Notes under the pieces: model-generated
Seen by the model: only the letters and a program-made list of their open reading frames with translations
What the model was told of the DNA's origin: nothing
Databases searched by the model: none
Made by a program: the position numbers and the translations under genes
Shown: positions 28,827 through 39,495 of the stretch, piece by piece
Layout: each line of letters begins with the position of its first letter
How positions within the stretch are numbered: position 1 is the first letter of the stretch
DNA from: Sergeia podlipaevii
Lineage: Eukaryota; Euglenozoa; Kinetoplastea; Trypanosomatida; Trypanosomatidae
DNA length: 64,000 nt
Direction: 5' to 3'
Assembly (NCBI GenBank): GCA_030849805.1
Contig: JASANZ010002252.1
Location: forward strand, 1 to 64,000

Positions 28827-29983
28827 ATTCAAAAAAAAAAAAGAAAAAGATCTCAGAGATAAGAGATACTGATGAAGCAGTCCTTTACTGAATCACCGTA
28901 AATATAGCAGAGAGCTTGTGATGTATGTAGCTTTTGCTACCTAGTTTTGTCTTATAGAATAAAGGTAAGAGGGAGTGATTTCCTACCTTCTCTACACAGT
29001 ATATATATCTTCCTTTTCCTTTCCTAATAAAAAAGAAAATAAGAAACTAAAGGGCAAGCGTTGCGCTATTCTAGGCGTCAAAGAGATGTTTTTTTTTTAA
29101 AAAAAGTAGAATCAAAAAAAAAATTTAAAGTAAAGTAGACAATAAAGAAGAGCTGAAAGCCACATGCTTTTCTGACTTTTCAACCGTATTTAAAATTAGC
29201 ACTTCATTTTTAAAAGAGAAAATATTCATCATAGCAATGTTTAAAATTTTGTTCTCTGTTTTTTTATCATCTGCCCGGATTGACTGGAATTGTGTTTTGC
29301 TATTGCATTGGTGGATCTGCTCTTGAAATGCTACCAGACAACAATACGGCAAGTGCAGAACGCAGCGGTTAATTAAAAGTAATTACAAACAAATAGATAA
29401 ATAAATATACACTTTAAAAAGGCGTGCTAAACCCTTTGTCCGTGTGTAACTGTGTGAAACCCAGCGATCATCTGGGAAGATAAATTATAGTAATCATAAT
29501 AGGAGTAGAGGTAGTAAACAGAGCGCCACAAACTAACAGATTCAGCGAGAAAAAAAAAAGGTGAACAAAGAGAAACAAACCTCCTGTCCCCCGTTCTCAG
29601 TTCTTCTCTCATTCCTTCCTTCTTTCCTTCGCACTAACAAAAAGAAACGACCATGCACTACTATGCAACATCCCACTATATTACAAGCACTTCCACTACC
29701 ACACGTGCAAGTGCATACTATCGCGCGTACTCTGATGGCTTTGAAACGGGGGGGGAGTGCTGCTGCACAGTACGCAATTGAGCAGGAAGCACATCAATAT
29801 ATATATTGACACTCAATAAACCAGATAAAGAACAACAGCAGAAATACGGCAGATATTGTAAGGGGAAAAAATAATAATAATAATAATAATAAAACCGGTA
29901 AAAGGAAAAGGCAAGGAAGGAGTCAACACGCCAAAGTGTCTCTCACTCTCAGGGTTTGTATGTGCGCGCGCGTACGCTGGCAT
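28827..29983. other. Intergenic region, TrmA-like / mitochondrial DnaJ
   Basis: About 1.16 kb with A-runs beside the TrmA-like start (28831-28850), a plus-strand pyrimidine stretch at 29590-29630, a G9-type run near 29746-29755 and an (AAT)n run at about 29869-29891. Small frames on both strands are not convincing. Confidence 0.55.
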
Positions 29984-31417
29984 TTACTGAGTAGCGCACT
30001 CTGCCTGCTGACCTCCGCCCATGGGATGACCACGACGATGACTACCGCTCGCATTGCTGTGGCCTTCCTGAGACGCCCATACCCCCCGCTTCTGCTCCTC
30101 CAGCTGCTCCCGAGTTTCACGCAGCACACGACCCTTCACTACCTTCGTCTCAGATCCCGCTTTATCCGCATCTGTTTTGTCAGAGGAGTGCGGCACACCA
30201 AATGCTTCCTCAAGAAGCTCCTTCTGCTTCTTGGTGAGTTTCGTGGGAAGTTTTAAAGTGGTAAAGATATAAACGTCACCACGGCCGCCGGTGCTACTTG
30301 GCATGCCCTCACCAGGGACCTTGATGACGCCGTCTGGCTTAGGAATGCTATCAGACGTGGTCTCGACATGAATGACGCGGCCATCCAGTAGCTTTACCGG
30401 AATTTTAGCACCAAGCAGCATCTCTGAGAGAGACATCTCCTTATTCATCACAAGGTCATCACCACGACGCTCGAACACCTTGTGAGGGCTGACTTCCACA
30501 TGCACATGCAGGTCAGCCGGCTGTGCGCCAGGGATCACGCCTCCCTCACCGCGTACGACCAGAGTCACGTTCGATGGTACTCCGGCGGGGATATCGATGC
30601 TGACGTCCTGCGCAACACTTCTATAGCCCTTGCCATGGCAACGCACGCACTGATCATCCGACTTGGCAGTCGTGCCAGTGCCGTGGCAGCGCTGACACTC
30701 CGCAAGCACTTGCTGAACCATGCCAGGTCCCATGCGGTGCTGCTGAACAGTGTGACCAGAGCCGTTGCACACTGTGCACTTTGGCTTTTCTGTCTTGCTC
30801 TTCGTGCCAAAACCAGAACAATCGCCACATATCTGTGGCCGTGTTACACGTAGTGTTTTGGCAACTCCACGATAGACATCCTCAAGCGTAAGGCGCACGC
30901 GCACCTCTACAGGCTGCAACGTCGGCGGACCGCGCTTCATACCTGCGCCGCCAAAGGCATCACCGAAACCGCCAAAACCACCCATGCCGGCACCTTTAAA
31001 GAACTCGGCAAAAATGTCCTCTGCGGAGCGATGGCCCCCGAAGCCTCCCATGCCACCACCGGCGCCGCCCATGTTAGGATTCGTCGCCGCCTCGGAGCCG
31101 TATTGGTCATACACCTGCTTCTTCTCTGGATTGCTAAGAACTTCATACGCCTCGGCGATTTCCGCAAACTCCTCCTTGTTTCCGCCTTGATCAGGGTGGG
31201 TTTCCAATGCACGCTTGCGGTAGGCCTTCTTGATTTCCTTCAAGTCAGCGTTCTTGCTGACGCCAAGAATTTTGTAGTAGTCCTTGTTGCCGCCATCTGA
31301 GTAGAAGCGCAGAGAACCCACCGTGCAACTTCCTGGAGCATAGGAAAGTGCTCCCACGGTAGCGCTGGTGTTCTGGAGGAAGTGACGGTACGCAAAGGGA
31401 GTGACCCGACGAAACAT
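29984..31417 (-). CDS. Mitochondrial DnaJ/Hsp40, type I (class A)
   Basis: A 477-residue co-chaperone that would stimulate the ATPase of mitochondrial Hsp70 and deliver unfolded clients. The first ATG of the frame is at 31417; the only earlier initiator-like codon is GTG. The N-terminus (MFRRVTPFAYRHFLQN) is a basic, hydrophobic presequence. The J domain spans about 46-108 with the HPD triad at 74-76, followed by a Gly/Phe-rich linker (about 116-160). The zinc-finger region has all four CxxCxGxG motifs (CGDCSGFG, CTVCNGSG, CQRCHGTG, CVRCHGKG) from about 197. The C-terminal client-binding domains follow, ending near 430, with a hydrophilic tail. There is no CaaX box, against a cytosolic farnesylated class A protein. 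It is an Mdj1-like candidate. Confidence 0.9.
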   Translation of the reverse strand: MFRRVTPFAYRHFLQNTSATVGALSYAPGSCTVGSLRFYSDGGNKDYYKILGVSKNADLKEIKKAYRKRALETHPDQGGNKEEFAEIAEAYEVLSNPEKKQVYDQYGSEAATNPNMGGAGGGMGGFGGHRSAEDIFAEFFKGAGMGGFGGFGDAFGGAGMKRGPPTLQPVEVRVRLTLEDVYRGVAKTLRVTRPQICGDCSGFGTKSKTEKPKCTVCNGSGHTVQQHRMGPGMVQQVLAECQRCHGTGTTAKSDDQCVRCHGKGYRSVAQDVSIDIPAGVPSNVTLVVRGEGGVIPGAQPADLHVHVEVSPHKVFERRGDDLVMNKEMSLSEMLLGAKIPVKLLDGRVIHVETTSDSIPKPDGVIKVPGEGMPSSTGGRGDVYIFTTLKLPTKLTKKQKELLEEAFGVPHSSDKTDADKAGSETKVVKGRVLRETREQLEEQKRGVWASQEGHSNASGSHRRGHPMGGGQQAECATQ

Positions 31418-32542
31418 TGAGGTAAATTTTTTTCTTTTTATTCTTCTTCCAAAGACACTAACAGACACAAAACGGGCACAAAAATTCTTAATATATATAT
31501 ATAGCTATGCGCAGTTGTAGAGAAAGTACACTAAATTGGCACGGAAGGAAAGAGTACAGGAGCAAAAGAACTCAATTGCTAATGCGTGTGCGTCTGTGTT
31601 TTAGGCGCGCGTCAATAATGTGTGGCTTGCTCAAAAAAAAACTCTGTATGCGTATCTTGATTATATATTCCTCTGCGTTCACTGCTCCTGTTAATCACTA
31701 TAGGCGAGAAAAAGAGAAACAAAGAGCAACAGAAACAGAAGCAAACACACACACACTAAGTTCACACAAGATTGGCTATAAATAGGCCAATATATATTTA
31801 CCGATACCGACTAAACAACAACAACAATAGAAAGAGATGATGATGATGCTCAATGTACCTTACAGAGACACAAGAGTCACACTGCTGTTGATCTGTGGAT
31901 GAAGATAACAATAAAAAATAGTAATAAAAATACTTGGACGTAAACTATCTGCAAAAATAAAAGAAAAGAAATCAAGAAAATATGTTTTAGTTCGTATAAT
32001 TTATAGCGTGTTCCCCTTTTGATTTCTTAAGCCTATATTTGCTGTTAGTGGAGTGGCGCAATATGTACCTGATTAGTAGCTTTAAATGAAAGTGTTTCTT
32101 GATGTGCAGGATCCCTGTAAAAATTATGATTTTTTTTTTTAAAAAGCACAATTTATATAAATGAAAACATTATTCAACAAAAGTTATAAAAAAGGAAGAA
32201 TTGAGAAAGGACGATGCAATTATAAGCTACGCAAGAGAAAGTAATGAAGAATTAACAACAAGATTTTATTGGATCGATAAAGAAGCTCTGAAAAATCAAT
32301 TCATTCAAAAGGAAAAAAAAAAACATTTCACTTTTTTATTATTTATTTCAATGACGCAACAACAGTTTATCTGAATACCCCAAATGCCAACGACACACGA
32401 GCAACATATACGTATAGCCATATCAGCAGCGGCCAAAAAAGAAAAGGAAATAAAGAAAAAATTCAGGCGTACGAGCATACAGCAAATAATCGATATACAC
32501 AAGCATGTTTAGACCGCATTCACTTCACGATGAAGATAAAGA
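31418..32542. other. Intergenic region, DnaJ / exonuclease
   Basis: About 1.1 kb of AT-rich DNA with short TA runs, A-runs at 32150 and 32320, and ATG-rich short repeats near 31836-31850. No credible gene or RNA gene seen. Confidence 0.6.
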
Positions 32543-33907
32543 TTATACACAATTCATATTTCCTTTGTTCCTATGGCAATTTGCGCTGCTGTGGAAGCCC
32601 CCGCAGTACTTGCATGGGTTTTTGCGAAAGCACGAGGTGGCCACATGTCCAACCTGACCGCACATCTCACACTTGAGCAGTTGTGGAAATCGCTTGAAGC
32701 AGTTCCGTGAGGTGTGCCCTTGAGCACCACAGAAGGTACACCGTACCCCGCTGCCGTCCTGCTTCTTGAAGCACTCCGCCTCTGTGTGCCCACGGGAGCC
32801 GCAGAAGTTGCACACACCTCCAGGACCGATATAGTTTTCCAGCCAGTGCACATTTACTTCTGCTGGCTTGAGATCCGCCTCCGTTGCGACAGGGTGTCCG
32901 ACAGCGTAGTGCTCCACATACGCCGTAGAAAGACGCGCTACTGCGCCAAGTAACTCCACTTTGTCGATATTTTTACTGAGCTTCGCTGGTGTAGAGGTGC
33001 TTATGGTACCGTTGCTGCTCGTCTCACTGCCTACACCTCCTGCGGTGGCGCTGAGAGACTTCTCCTCAGCCAGTAGATGGCGTTGAAGCAGCACGATGTG
33101 ACGCACATCATCCGCGGCATACTCAAGAAAGTGTGGGGGCAGGGGACGCACATCCCACACTGGTCGATTGCCGAGCGTCATGGCTGCCTGCACAGCCGAA
33201 TCCCCCTCTGCTCTGTCCACTCCCGCGACGCTCTTCAGCGCGTACGTCATGCCCGAGCGACGGTTCACACTGCGAAGCCGCCACTGCAAAGCGGTGTAGT
33301 AGAGCTGAAGATCAATCACTCCACGTGGCGTGAGCTGCATCTGCGTACTGAGTGCTTCCACATCACGACGGCAATCAAAAAAAAACTTGGTTATCATGGC
33401 GTTCTCCATAATAGGCCGCATAGCTGCAACAAAGACGGGAATCGTAAGTGTAAGAACATCAAATATAAACACAATCGGACATGCATCTCCGCAGGCTTGT
33501 ACAAGTGATATAGAGCCTAGTTGCATGCTGGAAGAGTCCACCGCAGTGCAAAATGCCTCGATGTCAAGGCCAATCGACTTGGAAGCACTAAGAGACTGCA
33601 CGGTAGTGCGTAGCTTCTCTGGGGTATCCACGACTTCATATGGGTATTGAAGGACCTGTGATGCGCTCGCCCCTTCATCTCTCACCGTGTTGTCTTCTCC
33701 AGATGCATTTTGAGCATCGGTGCCGCTGTCAATGGCGGATGGCACATGTTGTGGTGTGGCTGGTGGTGACGCACTACACAACGCTAAGGGCGAAAAGGAA
33801 AAAAAGCGTATACAACTTGTGTAGGCACATCGCCCGAGCATTCTACGACCAACAATACCACTTGACATGGCAGGCACGCGGACTAAAAGTCTTCTACATG
33901 GCAGCAT
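32543..33907 (-). CDS. DEDDy 3'-5' exonuclease with four C-terminal zinc knuckles, probably mitochondrial
   Basis: A 454-residue protein. The N-terminus is rich in Arg, Leu, Ser and Cys without acidic residues up to about 60 and predicts mitochondrial import. Residues 85-290 form a WRN/RNase D/Egalitarian-type exonuclease domain: Exo I D115-x-E117, Exo II FDCRRD with Asp182, and Exo III YAADD (Y263, D267). The four metal ligands and the Tyr are therefore present. Residues about 370-450 carry zinc knuckles: three classical C-x2-C-x4-H-x4-C motifs (CNFCGSRGHTEAEC, CTFCGAQGHTSRNC, CEMCGQVGHVATSC) and a shortened fourth (CKYCGGFHSSANC). CCHC knuckles bind single-stranded RNA or DNA, so RNA trimming in the mitochondrion is plausible, although the substrate is inferred. 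Confidence 0.88.
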   Translation of the reverse strand: MLPCRRLLVRVPAMSSGIVGRRMLGRCAYTSCIRFFSFSPLALCSASPPATPQHVPSAIDSGTDAQNASGEDNTVRDEGASASQVLQYPYEVVDTPEKLRTTVQSLSASKSIGLDIEAFCTAVDSSSMQLGSISLVQACGDACPIVFIFDVLTLTIPVFVAAMRPIMENAMITKFFFDCRRDVEALSTQMQLTPRGVIDLQLYYTALQWRLRSVNRRSGMTYALKSVAGVDRAEGDSAVQAAMTLGNRPVWDVRPLPPHFLEYAADDVRHIVLLQRHLLAEEKSLSATAGGVGSETSSNGTISTSTPAKLSKNIDKVELLGAVARLSTAYVEHYAVGHPVATEADLKPAEVNVHWLENYIGPGGVCNFCGSRGHTEAECFKKQDGSGVRCTFCGAQGHTSRNCFKRFPQLLKCEMCGQVGHVATSCFRKNPCKYCGGFHSSANCHRNKGNMNCV

Positions 33908-34289
33908 TGCTCTAGTTTAGATGAGGAAGAAATAGAGATGAGAAATCGTCAATCTAAGCTGCCTTTCTGTTCGTCGTGCTATCATTAGATACTTAAAAAA
34001 AGGGATTTTTAAAAATAGAGATACTTCGATGTACAGCAGACTGAAGAATAGGAGTAATTAATTGTCAGTGCCAAGACATACGCAAAGAAAATGTCAACGC
34101 TTAGCACGTTATCGTTCATAGTGCATTAGATGCTGACAGGAAGTGTTTTTTTTTTCGTTTTTTTTTTTTTTTTGCTACATTGAGAATATACTTCTAACAA
34201 CTTGATTTTCGATAATATGAGAAGAGGCTGGACTCCAAAGAGTTTTGGAACTCGATCAGTTTTCCTTACGCCCTTTCTCTCTCTCCGGA
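33908..34289. other. Intergenic region, exonuclease / 445-aa protein
   Basis: A 382-bp spacer. Beside the exonuclease ATG the coding strand reads a CT-rich tract followed by CTAGAG, putting possible acceptors 2 or 4 nt from the start (AGs at 33911-33910 and 33913-33912). A T-run block occupies 34147-34173. No gene seen. Confidence 0.6.
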
Positions 34290-35627
34290 TTAGCTAACGT
34301 TTAACATGGTAAAGTAATTGCGAATGACAAACCGCAGCACCCCCTCACTGCGCACCGACTCAGCGGTTGGTGGTGCATCTGACCAGGTCTCAAACTTCTC
34401 CACTGTAGGGGCTTTACCGTAGATCCATATTTCCGGGTGTAGAAAGAGCGACCGCTGCTTCGTTTGCGAGCGTGGCCCCTCAAAATGCAACACTACTACC
34501 GCTGCGTCTCCGTGTGCTCCGTCTGCATCGTCCTTGTCGACGCTCCCGCTTGCTTTCCACACCTGCCACCACCGTCTGTGCGATTGCTGGTGCTCTAGAG
34601 CATTCCGCATTCCATGGTAGTCAAGCACATTCAGCCGACTTCCGAACCATGTTGTGGCACCCGGTCGCAGTGCCCATCCCCAGTCGTATCGCGCGGTGCC
34701 GTACACCCGCATCATGGACCCGCACCGCATACACGCATCCACGTCACGGCTCGTCCACGAGTTTTGAATCACTTCATTCATGAGTGCAAATTTAGACCGC
34801 AACATCGGCGAAAAAGTGATGATCGTGTCGTTGCCGTCCCGTCTGAGCGGAATCACAACATAATCATGGCCGTCGTATGAACTGGGGATCTTCGGTTCTT
34901 GATACAGTACTCCCGTCGGCGAATAGAGTACGTAGACGTGCCTGAGACGGCCTAGGCCAGTAAAGGTGTCGTGCGCACACTGTGCCAGAAAACGGAGTGT
35001 GGAGGGCATTTTGGAAGCTTCAATGCGATCGCCACAGCCCCATGGCGCTTTCATTAGTTGGATGTCCTCGGCGTGGTCTGATACAACCCGCATTTTCCCG
35101 TAAAAGTCTGCCTCGGTACGCGCAACAGCCTCAGGCACAGTATTCAAAAGGGAAGATGAAGAGGCGGATGATAAGGAGGAACTAGCGAGAGGAGACCCTA
35201 CAGGCTTCTGGGCATCGCGCAAACGGTCTTCAAAGGCAGCAATTTTGCGTGGGTCCAGCGGGTTTCCGAGTGTTTGTGCCCAGTGGCGTACCTCATTTAG
35301 TACAGGAATTGTCATTGCGGCACAGAGAGCTCCTGGCGCAACGTGAAGGCCAATGTTGTCCTTTGCTCGGAGCTGCGTGCCAAAGGCTTCATCTAGATCT
35401 TCTGCGCTTTTTGCAGCTCCATCTTCGATGGAGTCGACAACACGTGCCGGTGCGACTTGTCTTATGTGTACCATGTCCGCGTCCGTGATGGTTGGATATA
35501 TGGTGTTTTCCATGTCCATCACCTCATCACGCCACTGATATCCCAAGCGCTTGCGAGTGGCGACAAAGCCTCCAATCAAAACGGTCGGCACAGCCAGTGC
35601 GGTGTACCATGACTGTAGGCCTAGCAT
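34290..35627 (-). CDS. Membrane-anchored protein, function not recognised
   Basis: A 445-residue protein starting at the ATG at 35627; the frame before it opens only with GTG. A single hydrophobic helix (about residues 5-24, YTALAVPTVLIGGFVA) is followed by basic residues. This fits an N-terminal anchor in the outer mitochondrial membrane or ER. The remainder is soluble, with a Ser-rich linker near 150-165 and a C-terminal region rich in Trp, Arg and aromatic residues. A CMRCG pair (C-x2-C) sits near 310 without an obvious partner pair. I recognise no family, and none of the membrane-anchored ubiquitin ligases match. Confidence 0.8.
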   Translation of the reverse strand: MLGLQSWYTALAVPTVLIGGFVATRKRLGYQWRDEVMDMENTIYPTITDADMVHIRQVAPARVVDSIEDGAAKSAEDLDEAFGTQLRAKDNIGLHVAPGALCAAMTIPVLNEVRHWAQTLGNPLDPRKIAAFEDRLRDAQKPVGSPLASSSLSSASSSSLLNTVPEAVARTEADFYGKMRVVSDHAEDIQLMKAPWGCGDRIEASKMPSTLRFLAQCAHDTFTGLGRLRHVYVLYSPTGVLYQEPKIPSSYDGHDYVVIPLRRDGNDTIITFSPMLRSKFALMNEVIQNSWTSRDVDACMRCGSMMRVYGTARYDWGWALRPGATTWFGSRLNVLDYHGMRNALEHQQSHRRWWQVWKASGSVDKDDADGAHGDAAVVVLHFEGPRSQTKQRSLFLHPEIWIYGKAPTVEKFETWSDAPPTAESVRSEGVLRFVIRNYFTMLNVS

Positions 35628-36190
35628 TTTATCTCTTATATAAATCACCCCTTCCTCGTGTGATATGACTATGATTGGCAGATTCTTAGTTTATATATAT
35701 ATTAAAGAAGTGTAGATAGTGTATGGGATGTTTGATTACTACAATAAATATATGCGTACATCGTAAACAAAAAAAACAGCAACAGAAAATTGAGGGGAGG
35801 AGGACTCATATACACAAAAGTAAAGATCACGTGTGAAAATAATGAAAATATTTATAATCATCATAATAATCATAATAAGAGATCCGTCAATATAGCAAAA
35901 AAAAGAAAAATAGAACCAATAGATGCAGTCATATATTGACTCCTACTAGACTGATAACATTCACATTTGTGGCAATTAACCCATAATGGTGAAACTCAGA
36001 CATTTCTCCATAAAATCGTGATTTAGTCCTCACTTGGCTATGTTTGCCTCTTCCCTCCCTTGTTTAATCTTCCACCGTCCTGTTCTTCCTCGATCGCCGT
36101 ACTTTTTTCTTATATATATATAAGAGCAAAAGCGATTACCACTGTGTTAAATGTCTAACCCCGGGATGTTATTGCACTCTACAGAGAGGG

Positions 36191-36221
<31 letters not shown>

Positions 36222-36439
36222 AAAAAAAAGTAAAACGCAAAAAAACTCACATATTACTTCATTTTTGCATATATTCCTACTTTGATAGCCACACAAATAT
36301 ATATATATATATATGATAAGTATCGCTATCAAGAATTATGGCAAGCCGAAAAAGAGAGGGCGAAAACAGCAAGCAAACAACTAAGAGGACGTAGACTAAC
36401 AATTCTGCATCTCAAGTTCAAAGCAACTTCTGCTGCAGA
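35628..36439. other. Intergenic region, 445-aa protein / PAF-AH-like lipase
   Basis: AT-rich DNA with short TA runs near 35694 and 36112, a (TA)n(GA)n compound repeat at 36190-36229 and a (TA)n run at about 36298-36315. No gene seen. Confidence 0.6.
36190..36229. repeat. (TA)n(GA)n compound microsatellite
   Basis: A TA run passes directly into a GA run and then an A-run. Confidence 0.9.
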
Positions 36440-37864
36440 TTACTTCCATGTATCAAGAATAGGAGAGTGCTTCGGCAGAGGCGCGGACTGCTGCTTTGCA
36501 AAAAGTACAGTATCATTCGCCCACTGCACCAACTCAACACGAGGAGGAGATTTCACGTACGACTTGCGGAATACCACAGGACTGAGCAGACTCATATCTG
36601 TGAAGGAAAGATGCCCAGTGCTGGGTGACTTCTTCATTATGTACCAGTTTGCCCCCTCACGCTGGCACTTGGCCGAGGCCTCGTTGAGATAGTTCTCTTG
36701 CTCCTTCACAACAGGTTGCAGTTTAATCGCCTCCTCAAGTTTGGTGAAGAATTCAAAACTCTCAGGCCAAATATACCACGCCTGAGAGTGAAACTGCAGG
36801 GTGGGGACGGTGTACGCCCTGCGTGCTTCAGCGATGGGCTTGTAGAGCATCTCACGCTGCAGTGGCACGTGCCAAGGGTCAAACACGACAACGCTCGCTA
36901 TATTAGTCTTGCTGGTACCTTGTACCTCCCCATTGCACTCCTCAAAGGCAGCTGCAAGGGCGGTGGCTCCGCCGAAGGAGTGCCCTGCAAGAGTTACCTT
37001 GGCACCACTATGAATGAACCTCGTCACATCCTCTGCAGTGTATCCGGCGAGCTCCAGCAGATCTCCACTGACAATGCGCTTTAGCGTCTCACGTGTTTCA
37101 CGCACACGCTGTGCCAACTGAGGCTCGCGTACTTCAGCTTCCCAGGGTAGATCATTTTCAAGCTTCACGTTCCATTTGTGGGAAGCATCGCGACAGTAGG
37201 CAGCACTTGCATCCATGTGCGACATCGCGAATATAGTGGCCCCACGTGCAGCCATGTCCATAAAAAGGGTACTATACAGGCGAGGAAAGCCAGAAAGCCC
37301 ATGACTGAACAGAAATACAGGGCGAGTTTCACCCTCAGTACCACCGCCATCGCTACCGCAGCTGTTCGTCGATGCAGAAGACTGTTTACCTTCACTGTAC
37401 GGACAAAGCGGAATGGAAGGAGCGTCCACACTTGCACTGATACGCGTAAAGTGCATATCTTCAATCAGAAAGGAAGGCAAGTGCACGTATGAGGCAAGCC
37501 CCTTCAGGTAGTTCCGGTCACCAAAGGGTAACCACTCAGAGCTAGTCTGCGGCGGTGGCACAAGAGTGGGGTGAAATACTGTGATAGGTGGAAGCCCCTG
37601 CTCCTTATTCCCAAGTATCTCGTGTGTACTGACATGAAAGCGACCGCCAACTGGTTTTAATATAAGCAGCGGCTCAAGCCAGAATACTGCGCAGGAGGCA
37701 ATCACCCCTGTTGCAGCAAGGGCCGCGCACCACAGCGCGTTGTAACCCCCGCAGTACCCAAAAATAGAGCACAAAACGGAAGCGGTGCCGGGGAAGAAAT
37801 GCAGGTTCACTAAATCATCCCACCCGCTGGCGGATTTCCTCGCAATACTTGATGAAGTATGCAT
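36440..37864 (-). CDS. Platelet-activating factor acetylhydrolase-like phospholipase
   Basis: A 474-residue alpha/beta-hydrolase starting at the ATG at 37864; the codon two before it is TTG. The nucleophile elbow GHSFGG places Ser296, preceded by VTLA. The acid is probably Asp329 (VVVFDPW) and the base His418 (TGHLSF). The oxyanion-side strand FLFSHGLSG is at 185-192. The order and spacing match plasma/type II PAF acetylhydrolases, which release short or oxidised acyl chains from the sn-2 position of phospholipids. Two hydrophobic segments at about 29-69 suggest membrane attachment or a signal anchor. A Ser/Gly-rich insertion (about 158-180) precedes the catalytic fold. The substrate in this organism is not known. 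Confidence 0.87.
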   Translation of the reverse strand: MHTSSSIARKSASGWDDLVNLHFFPGTASVLCSIFGYCGGYNALWCAALAATGVIASCAVFWLEPLLILKPVGGRFHVSTHEILGNKEQGLPPITVFHPTLVPPPQTSSEWLPFGDRNYLKGLASYVHLPSFLIEDMHFTRISASVDAPSIPLCPYSEGKQSSASTNSCGSDGGGTEGETRPVFLFSHGLSGFPRLYSTLFMDMAARGATIFAMSHMDASAAYCRDASHKWNVKLENDLPWEAEVREPQLAQRVRETRETLKRIVSGDLLELAGYTAEDVTRFIHSGAKVTLAGHSFGGATALAAAFEECNGEVQGTSKTNIASVVVFDPWHVPLQREMLYKPIAEARRAYTVPTLQFHSQAWYIWPESFEFFTKLEEAIKLQPVVKEQENYLNEASAKCQREGANWYIMKKSPSTGHLSFTDMSLLSPVVFRKSYVKSPPRVELVQWANDTVLFAKQQSAPLPKHSPILDTWK

Positions 37865-38598
37865 AAACAATATGAGAGCAGTAGGATACTATATATATGT
37901 ATTTGCAGCACAAAAAAAGAGTCTCTTATATATATAGATACAAATCACGAATAGCACAGGCTCACAAAAAAGGAAAAAAAAATAGGTGCTCCTATGGTCT
38001 CTATTTTCCTCGGGATATACAATAAAACAGAAAAGAAAAGAAAAAAAGAGTTAAACAAACAAAGCCTCAAAGGCACCAAATACGTGACGACAAATAGAGA
38101 TTTGTCACTGAATAATATATATAAAGCAGAAAATAGGGAGAAGGGGACTCTAACGTTGGCTGTACGAATATGTGTAGCTTTACGAATGGAAAAATATGAA
38201 TGGTGAAAGCCTATGTAAACTCGTTCATGTGTACACATATAAATACACAAAGGTCAAAATTGTTTGATAAAGAGATATGCATAATAATAAAAGGCAAAAA
38301 ACAATGGAGAAAGGGCAACAGCTAGCGTATTCACTGACTTCATGTGGCAAAGACAAACCACTCAGTAGTAATACGTGGTAATACGAAGATGTTACAAATG
38401 TTGGATGAACTAAGCATCTTAAGTTAGGAGACGTATACAGAGGAGACCGTGTACTTTGTCAACACTCGCCCCTTTTAATAACACCAAGAATCCTATCAAT
38501 AATCGAAAAAAAAAAATTTTGTGTTGAGGTCCTTCTCGAGAATAGTAATGTTTTTGGGGAAAAGAGGGTGGCAAAAGCAAATATATATGTGAGAAACA
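37865..38598. other. Intergenic region, PAF-AH-like / ICMT
   Basis: AT-rich spacer of about 730 bp with A-runs at 37965-37982 and 38505-38516. The frames in it are low complexity and not called. Confidence 0.6.
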
Positions 38599-39495
38599 CT
38601 ATTTTTTTTCGTCGTGGCTGCTATACCCAGTGCCACCACCGCCCTTAGCTATACATGCAGTCAACTGTGAGTTTCGCCCAAACTTCGCACAAACAAACGG
38701 AATCCCAATATACGTACGTGCTCGATACGCCTCATAGCGCTCGCCAAAGTAGTCATCAAGGCTCAGAAAGTACTCCTCTGAAGATATACGTCGTCTAAAG
38801 AAGCACCAAGTCACCACTGTATGCAGTACAGCCGACACTGGGTTGGCAACAATGAGCTGTGCAAAGAGCGTGCGCCAGAACCACCCAAAATACGCCGGAT
38901 GGCGCAGGTATCGATAGAGCCCATTATCCACTAGCACGTGTGACTGCCGTTTATAAGGCTCTACAATAAGGGAGAAATTGCTGCCGCACTGAAGCATAGC
39001 GGTCACACGAATCATGTAAAACAAAGCCGTAACAGTGGCAAAGACGAGAGCACCGGTACAGTTCAAACGAAATGCTATGCCAAGCCAGGGATGCGCCTCG
39101 CGTGATAGTTTCCATTCCTCCGGCACACAGCAAAGCTCCACCGCAAACTCAACAACTGAAATGGCAGTAGCAATCATATAGGGCCACGAATGCAGCAACA
39201 TAAAAGCGTCTGGATGGGTATCGTGTGGTCGCTGCGTTGCTGCGGTGAGAAACTCACTCATATGAAAGAGCACCTGCACAACCAGCACGTACACACCACA
39301 GGCGAATTCGGCAGCACTGTTGGTAGCAACGACGGAGTGAACCATCAACCCAACCGAAGTTATGCACATACAGCCTAAGAAGAAGGCAATCAGTGCTGTC
39401 TCACGAAGGAGGTTGCGCCGAAGCTGACACTGAATGAACGCTAGCTCCTTGGAAGCACGCTCATCAGCAGTTTGAGGCACAGCACGGGACCTCAT
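38599..39495 (-). CDS. ICMT: Protein-S-isoprenylcysteine O-methyltransferase (ICMT/Ste14)
   Basis: A 298-residue polytopic ER-membrane enzyme that methylates the C-terminal prenylcysteine of CaaX proteins after proteolysis. Several hydrophobic segments fill residues 30-170. The family core follows: GLYRYLRHPAYFGWFWR at about 196-212 (the RHPxYxGWF motif), a further hydrophobic segment, then a RRISSEEYFLSLDDYFGERYEAYRARTYIGIPFV C-terminal region. That region corresponds to the SAM- and substrate-binding EE...Y..Y motif. Length and motif order are normal for the family. The hydrophilic, Gly-rich tail is short. Confidence 0.93.
   Translation of the reverse strand: MRSRAVPQTADERASKELAFIQCQLRRNLLRETALIAFFLGCMCITSVGLMVHSVVATNSAAEFACGVYVLVVQVLFHMSEFLTAATQRPHDTHPDAFMLLHSWPYMIATAISVVEFAVELCCVPEEWKLSREAHPWLGIAFRLNCTGALVFATVTALFYMIRVTAMLQCGSNFSLIVEPYKRQSHVLVDNGLYRYLRHPAYFGWFWRTLFAQLIVANPVSAVLHTVVTWCFFRRRISSEEYFLSLDDYFGERYEAYRARTYIGIPFVCAKFGRNSQLTACIAKGGGGTGYSSHDEKK

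Noticed and set aside
29561..29809. An 82-codon plus-strand frame with an upstream pyrimidine tract
   Set aside because: It does not start with ATG, and its composition mirrors the CT tract and CAC repeats. It stands alone against a minus-strand cluster.
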